Virus record (IMG/VR): IMGVR_UViG_3300025648_000075
Span: 1 to 26,265 of that record
DNA: 26,265 nucleotides
Strand: one strand, 5' to 3'
Origin: a virus
Positions 24,139 through 26,265 of the stretch are shown here, piece by piece (the stretch's first letter is position 1; the number at the start of each line of letters is the position of its first letter). The translations under genes were made by a program, and so were the position numbers. The notes below the pieces were generated by a model. It made no database searches. It was given only the letters and a program-made list of their open reading frames with translations, and was not told the DNA's origin.

Positions 24139-24154
24139 TGTTCCATGTGAAACA
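24139..24154. other. parS-like 16-bp near-palindrome
   Basis: TGTTCCATGTGAAACA matches the bacterial chromosomal ParB site TGTTTCACGTGAAACA at 14 of 16 positions, and differs at one from the common form with C at position 5. Two TTGACA (24098 and 24131) and a repeated GACA..ATGTAAA lie just upstream. No ParB gene is in the window. The gap 23937-24297 holds no gene besides these signals. Confidence 0.42.
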
Positions 24155-24188
24155 TTTTACAAAATTTTTTTCTAAACCCCCTACCCCC

Positions 24189-24270
24189 TATATCAAAGGG
24201 AGATGAGGCTACTTCCAGCCACAACCCCTCCACATGTTGCCAGGGTTGGGGGTATCCCCCATTCGATATA
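24189..24270 (+). ncRNA. Candidate structured 5' leader of the 128-aa gene
   Basis: A GC-rich island ending 27 bases before the ATG at 24298. Pairings are TATATC/GATATA (24189-24194 with 24265-24270) enclosing GGCT/AGCC (24207-24210 with 24217-24220), CAACCC/GGGTTG (24222-24227 with 24243-24248) and GGGG-n-CCCC (24249-24252 with 24256-24259). An alternative, TACCCCC (24182-24188) with GGGGGTA (24248-24254), excludes the last two. Competing helices in a leader suggest control of translation or attenuation. Confidence 0.42.
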
Positions 24271-24297
24271 ACCTGATAAAAATCAAAATCTAAAATC

Positions 24298-24684
24298 ATG
24301 AAAAAAGAAATTAAAGGTAGAGACGTACTAAAGATCAAGTTAATCTCTAAAGGCAAAGCTTACCAAGTTGAAGAAGGTCATTCTTTCTACGGTCAAACGT
24401 TCAATACTTATCAGTATAATGGTACTGCGTTCACTGTTAATAGTAATGATGAGTTTGCTCAATGGAAAGATAACGCTAAATTATATAGTGTTACGTTCGA
24501 TGAAGGAACTCGTGATAGAGAAATCAATGGTGAACTAGTTAAGGTGCAAACTTTACAATTGGCTAGCTGTACTAATATTGACCAAGAAATCTCTATGGCT
24601 CAAACTGAAAAGACTTTAAGTGATATCTTTAAAGATGAACCTGCAGAAAAGGTTAGTGAATCTTTATTGAATGCTCTTAGTTAA
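24298..24684 (+). CDS. Well-expressed early-side protein of unknown function (128 aa)
   Basis: A soluble, charged protein. The N-terminus is basic (MKKEIKGRDVLKIKLISKGK). The centre is beta-rich with aromatic residues (HSFYGQTFNTYQYNGTAFTV, then WKDNAKLYSVTF), possibly a small barrel of the OB type. The C-terminus is helical and acidic (SDIFKDEPAEKVSESLLNAL). A beta-barrel with an acidic tail is reminiscent of single-stranded DNA-binding proteins, but no signature proves it. It is the first plus-strand gene, has a long structured leader and a strong terminator, and its codons look more selected than those of its small neighbours, so it is probably abundant. No Shine-Dalgarno is seen. Confidence 0.6.
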   Translation: MKKEIKGRDVLKIKLISKGKAYQVEEGHSFYGQTFNTYQYNGTAFTVNSNDEFAQWKDNAKLYSVTFDEGTRDREINGELVKVQTLQLASCTNIDQEISMAQTEKTLSDIFKDEPAEKVSESLLNALS

Positions 24685-24690
24685 TGTAAG

Positions 24691-24722
24691 TAAAGGCTCT
24701 CTGTTAATTCAGGGAGCCTTTA
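24691..24722 (+). terminator. Strong Rho-independent terminator after the 128-aa gene
   Basis: A 13-bp stem with one G-U pair (24691-24703 with 24710-24722), loop TTAATT, starts 7 bases past the stop codon and is followed by TTTCAT. Confidence 0.85.
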
Positions 24723-24784
24723 TTTCATATATAAGGGTGGGAAAGAATAGCTTCTTTGGGTGGGCATATATGCACAACAGCATT

Positions 24785-24911
24785 AAACCTGCAGAAACCT
24801 GCAACTATTAAACTTTTCTATTAGGAGAAAATAAACTTTTGTGGTGTATTTATGCAGGAATGTGCAGGTATTAGCATAAATGTTGCAGGAATGTAGAATA
24901 AATCCTGCAGG
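24785..24911. repeat. Cluster of TGCAGG/CCTGCA repeats (iteron-like)
   Basis: Six copies of the core fall within 127 bases: AAACCTGCA at 24785 and 24795, TGCAGGAATGT at 24853 and 24884 (11-base direct repeat), TGCAGGT at 24863, and the palindrome CCTGCAGG followed by TTTA at 24904-24911. The gap 24685-25022 has no gene. It also holds a GCATATATGC palindrome (24765-24774). This could be a replication origin or an operator array. Confidence 0.5.
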
Positions 24912-25022
24912 TTTATGAGTGTAAATGAGGTGGTGTGAGACCCCTCAAGCTCTAAGACATACAATTTACATAGTGTAAAAACCAAGCTACAAGGGAAATA
25001 TATAGCATTAAACCATAACAAC

Positions 25023-25187
25023 ATGACAATTACATACTATGACACACTGCTTAATAAAACAGTTAGTATAATAGCAAAAGATATACAACGTAAAAAAAAG
25101 TATGATAAAGAGTATATTTATTGTTATTTAAGATGTAATGGTTATTGTAATGTTCATCCTACATATAAACTAACTATTAAACGATAA
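25023..25187 (+). CDS. Small basic protein (54 aa), unknown function
   Basis: An ATG at 25023 and TAA at 25185-25187 frame a Lys- and Tyr-rich peptide starting MTITYYDTLLNKTVSIIAKD. It has three cysteines in the second half (CYLRCNGYC) and ends KLTIKR. It stops 4 bases before the next start, which supports its being a real gene in an operon with it. No promoter of the TTTG/TAnnTTTG type was found upstream. No family recognised. Confidence 0.5.
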   Translation: MTITYYDTLLNKTVSIIAKDIQRKKKYDKEYIYCYLRCNGYCNVHPTYKLTIKR

Positions 25188-25191
25188 TTAT

Positions 25192-25470
25192 ATGAAAATA
25201 GAACTAATATACAATATAAACAATTTTTGTGTAGGATACACTATACTTCCTGATAATGATGATGATAAATCTGTTATTAGGGAGATAATAGACTTACATT
25301 ACTTTTTTGAGCCTATAGAATATCAAGACAAAGGAGAAGATTGTATATGGGATAATTTAGGTGTAGTTGGTGTTAATAGAGCTCATAGTGATAAATCCAT
25401 TACAACATTCACTATGATAGATGAATCTTTATCTTCTGATATATTATATGAGGATGAGGATGATGAATAA
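25192..25470 (+). CDS. Small acidic protein (92 aa), unknown function
   Basis: The N-terminus is beta-rich (MKIELIYNINNFCVGYTILP), followed by an Asp run (DNDDDKS) and a mixed centre (DLHYFFEPIEYQDKG, WDNLGVVGVNRAH). The end is strongly acidic (DILYEDEDDE). It follows the 54-aa gene by 4 bases. The last bases of the gene, together with the stop, are part of a 19-base repeat that recurs at 25824-25842. Possibly an early host-interaction protein, judged only from size, charge and position. Confidence 0.55.
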   Translation: MKIELIYNINNFCVGYTILPDNDDDKSVIREIIDLHYFFEPIEYQDKGEDCIWDNLGVVGVNRAHSDKSITTFTMIDESLSSDILYEDEDDE

Positions 25471-25540
25471 TGTACCATTTCTATGTGGATATGAAGACTT
25501 CTTACTTAGGCCAATATTAAGTAGATGTGAAACCACCTGA
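25454..25540 (+). CDS. Tiny overlapping frame (28 aa), doubtful
   Basis: ATG at 25454 opens in another frame inside the end of the 92-aa gene and stops at TGA 25538-25540. Its N-terminal NNVPFL is also found in the 35-aa frame at 25809-25916 because of the 19-base repeat. It may be a remnant rather than an active gene. Confidence 0.25.
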   Translation: MRMMNNVPFLCGYEDFLLRPILSRCETT

Positions 25541-26051
25541 TCGAAACCTGAGAAAGTCAGCCACTATTGGTTACTGTAGATGATTATAGAAATATAGTCG
25601 TAGGTAGGAAAACTGATCAAGTGTAAGATAGTAAATCAGCTCCCAAGGATAGACAAATAGTGCTCAGGACTCTGTAGAAATACAATGTAATTGCTCTGAT
25701 TAAATGTACATGAACAGCTATTTGAGTACAGAGAGAAAGCCCAAATTTAATTGATTATTAGGCTATAAACATTAGAATCAGTGTCCTTGTAAGTAGGTGG
25801 TTACAGAGATGTATAAAACTTACAATAATGTACCATTTCTATTTCCCAAGGATAGACAGATGTATAATAGTATAAGTGAACTAGATTGTGGTAAGCCTAG
25901 TTTAATGCAGCCTTGACGACCATCAAAATGCAGCTTATTTATGTCCTTTATGAAGGTTAAATTTGTGGGTAAAGTATTGAAGTGCTTGAAATAGAGCTAT
26001 CAACACAAAACATAATTATTATACATCTGAGTACAGAGGGATTTGTTGCAC
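25541..26051 (+). pseudogene. Region of duplicated coding scraps, no intact gene longer than 35 codons
   Basis: Conserved-looking peptide pieces appear in changing frames and are cut by stops. VDDYRN (about 25577-25594) recurs as VGGYRD, PKDRQI (25642 on) recurs as PKDRQM (25845 on), and LSTE appears at 25722 and 26027. DNA repeats under them are 19 bases (25466-25484 and 25824-25842), 15 bases (25641-25655 and 25844-25858) and 11 bases (25723-25733 and 26028-26038). Differences include the synonymous CAA/CAG. I read it as two decayed, rearranged copies of one coding segment; a repeat-rich non-coding RNA is an alternative. Confidence 0.4.
25809..25916 (+). CDS. Tiny frame (35 aa) with NNVPFL and PKDRQ pieces, doubtful
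   Basis: ATG at 25809, TGA at 25914-25916. It contains NNVPFLFPKDRQMYNSISEL, joining two pieces that are separated by about 150 bases in the copy upstream. It may be a minimal gene or the least damaged scrap of a duplicated one. Confidence 0.3.
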   Translation: MYKTYNNVPFLFPKDRQMYNSISELDCGKPSLMQP

Positions 26052-26120
26052 ATGAATACATTAGAATATACAGCTGAGGCAACATTAAGCTATATATTCG
26101 CATTAATCATTATATTATGA
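26052..26120 (+). CDS. Leader-like 22-aa frame coupled to the next gene
   Basis: ATG 26052 to TGA 26118-26120. The stop overlaps the next start as ATGA. The peptide ends in a hydrophobic run (YIFALIIIL). It could be a coupling or leader peptide; size alone makes this uncertain. Confidence 0.3.
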   Translation: MNTLEYTAEATLSYIFALIIIL

Positions 26121-26265
26121 ATAAATTAGAAAGAAACTTAGCTCAACACAAATCTACACCACCTAAGATGAAGAATAGTAGAGAGTTTGTTATGGAATGG
26201 TCATCAGGAGAGTCTAGACTAGCTAGAAGGATTAAAGCTGGTAAATCTAATGGTGATAAACTAAA
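26117..26265 (+). CDS. Partial gene at right edge, unknown basic protein
   Basis: ATG at 26117-26119, open to the window end (49 codons seen). The visible part is basic and helical (MNKLERNLAQHKSTPPKMKN, then EWSSGESRLARRIKAGKS). It is preceded by a 22-codon frame with which it overlaps by 4 bases. The codons and lack of stops suggest a real gene whose 3' part lies outside. No family recognised from this fragment. Confidence 0.5.
   Translation, partial: MNKLERNLAQHKSTPPKMKNSREFVMEWSSGESRLARRIKAGKSNGDKL

Noticed and set aside
24177-24260. G-quadruplex on the minus strand from four G-runs
   Set aside because: The loops between runs are far too long for a stable quadruplex, and hairpin pairings account for the C/G runs.
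24081-24356. Minus-strand 91-codon frame through the control region
   Set aside because: It overlaps the start of the clear plus-strand gene and the structured leader, has poor composition, and its MFHMEH peptide simply reflects the parS-like DNA word.
24821-25024. Minus-strand 67-codon frame across the TGCAGG repeats
   Set aside because: It runs antisense through a repeat cluster with Cys/Leu/Phe-rich low-quality composition and no neighbouring gene spacing to support it.
25521-25740. Group I intron-like words (an AATATAGTCG resembling an S element and GTGCTCAGGACTCTG resembling an R element)
   Set aside because: The words occur in the wrong order and spacing for a P7 helix with room for P3 and P8, there is no split gene, and coding scraps explain the sequence better.
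25471-26116. Stop-codon reassignment (known in some crAss-like phages) as explanation for the broken frames
   Set aside because: All three stop codons interrupt the same frame, and intact genes across the window end normally at TAA, TAG or TGA.

Overview
The window is part of an AT-rich, tightly packed genome of a tailed double-stranded DNA phage. The host is most likely a member of the Bacteroidota. The evidence is a complete packaging and head module (large terminase, portal, scaffold-like protein, major capsid protein), followed by neck/tail genes and a tail-fibre module, with almost no space between genes. Several promoters also match the Bacteroidota form (TTTG, 19-21 bases, TAnnTTTG). 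There is no tape-measure or sheath gene. The order terminase - portal - capsid - ring-like proteins - IHF-like protein - ring-like protein - very large tail protein fits a short-tailed crAss-like phage. That assignment is an inference from gene content and order.

Left and centre (1-23,620, all minus strand, transcribed right to left). The late operon begins at a clear promoter at 23,633-23,663. It runs through seven small genes (winged-helix, HU/IHF-like, zinc-ribbon, acidic proteins, and a possible small terminase), then the large terminase, the portal, an SPFH/band-7 protein, a scaffold-like protein with its own promoter, and the major capsid protein. A GC-rich structured RNA candidate and a small HNH endonuclease follow. 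Next come a structural protein, a ring-like connector, an abundant 386-residue structural protein ending in a Thr/Ser tail and followed by a terminator, and a set of small and fibre-type genes. Two of those carry Thr/Ser linkers and one is a collar-type fibre. A terminator and new promoter at 6,499-6,612 separate the last block: metallophosphoesterase, second connector, IHF-like protein, third ring-like protein, and a tail protein of at least 989 residues that runs off the left edge.

Right end (23,700-26,265). A small membrane protein gene points left. At about 24,040 transcription diverges. A perfect 16-bp inverted repeat there looks like a symmetric two-way promoter, and it is followed by a near-match to the chromosomal parS site and a GC-rich, multi-helix leader just before a well-expressed plus-strand gene. 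After that gene's strong terminator come a cluster of TGCAGG repeats, small plus-strand genes, and about 0.5 kb of duplicated coding scraps. This end looks like the junction of the late and early modules and may hold a replication or partition region.

The most unusual items are the structured RNA candidate next to the HNH gene, the divergent control region with its parS-like site and structured leader, the SPFH protein inside the head-assembly operon, and the shared Thr/Ser repeats that could let tail domains be exchanged. No tRNA, rRNA, CRISPR array, integrase or transposase was seen.
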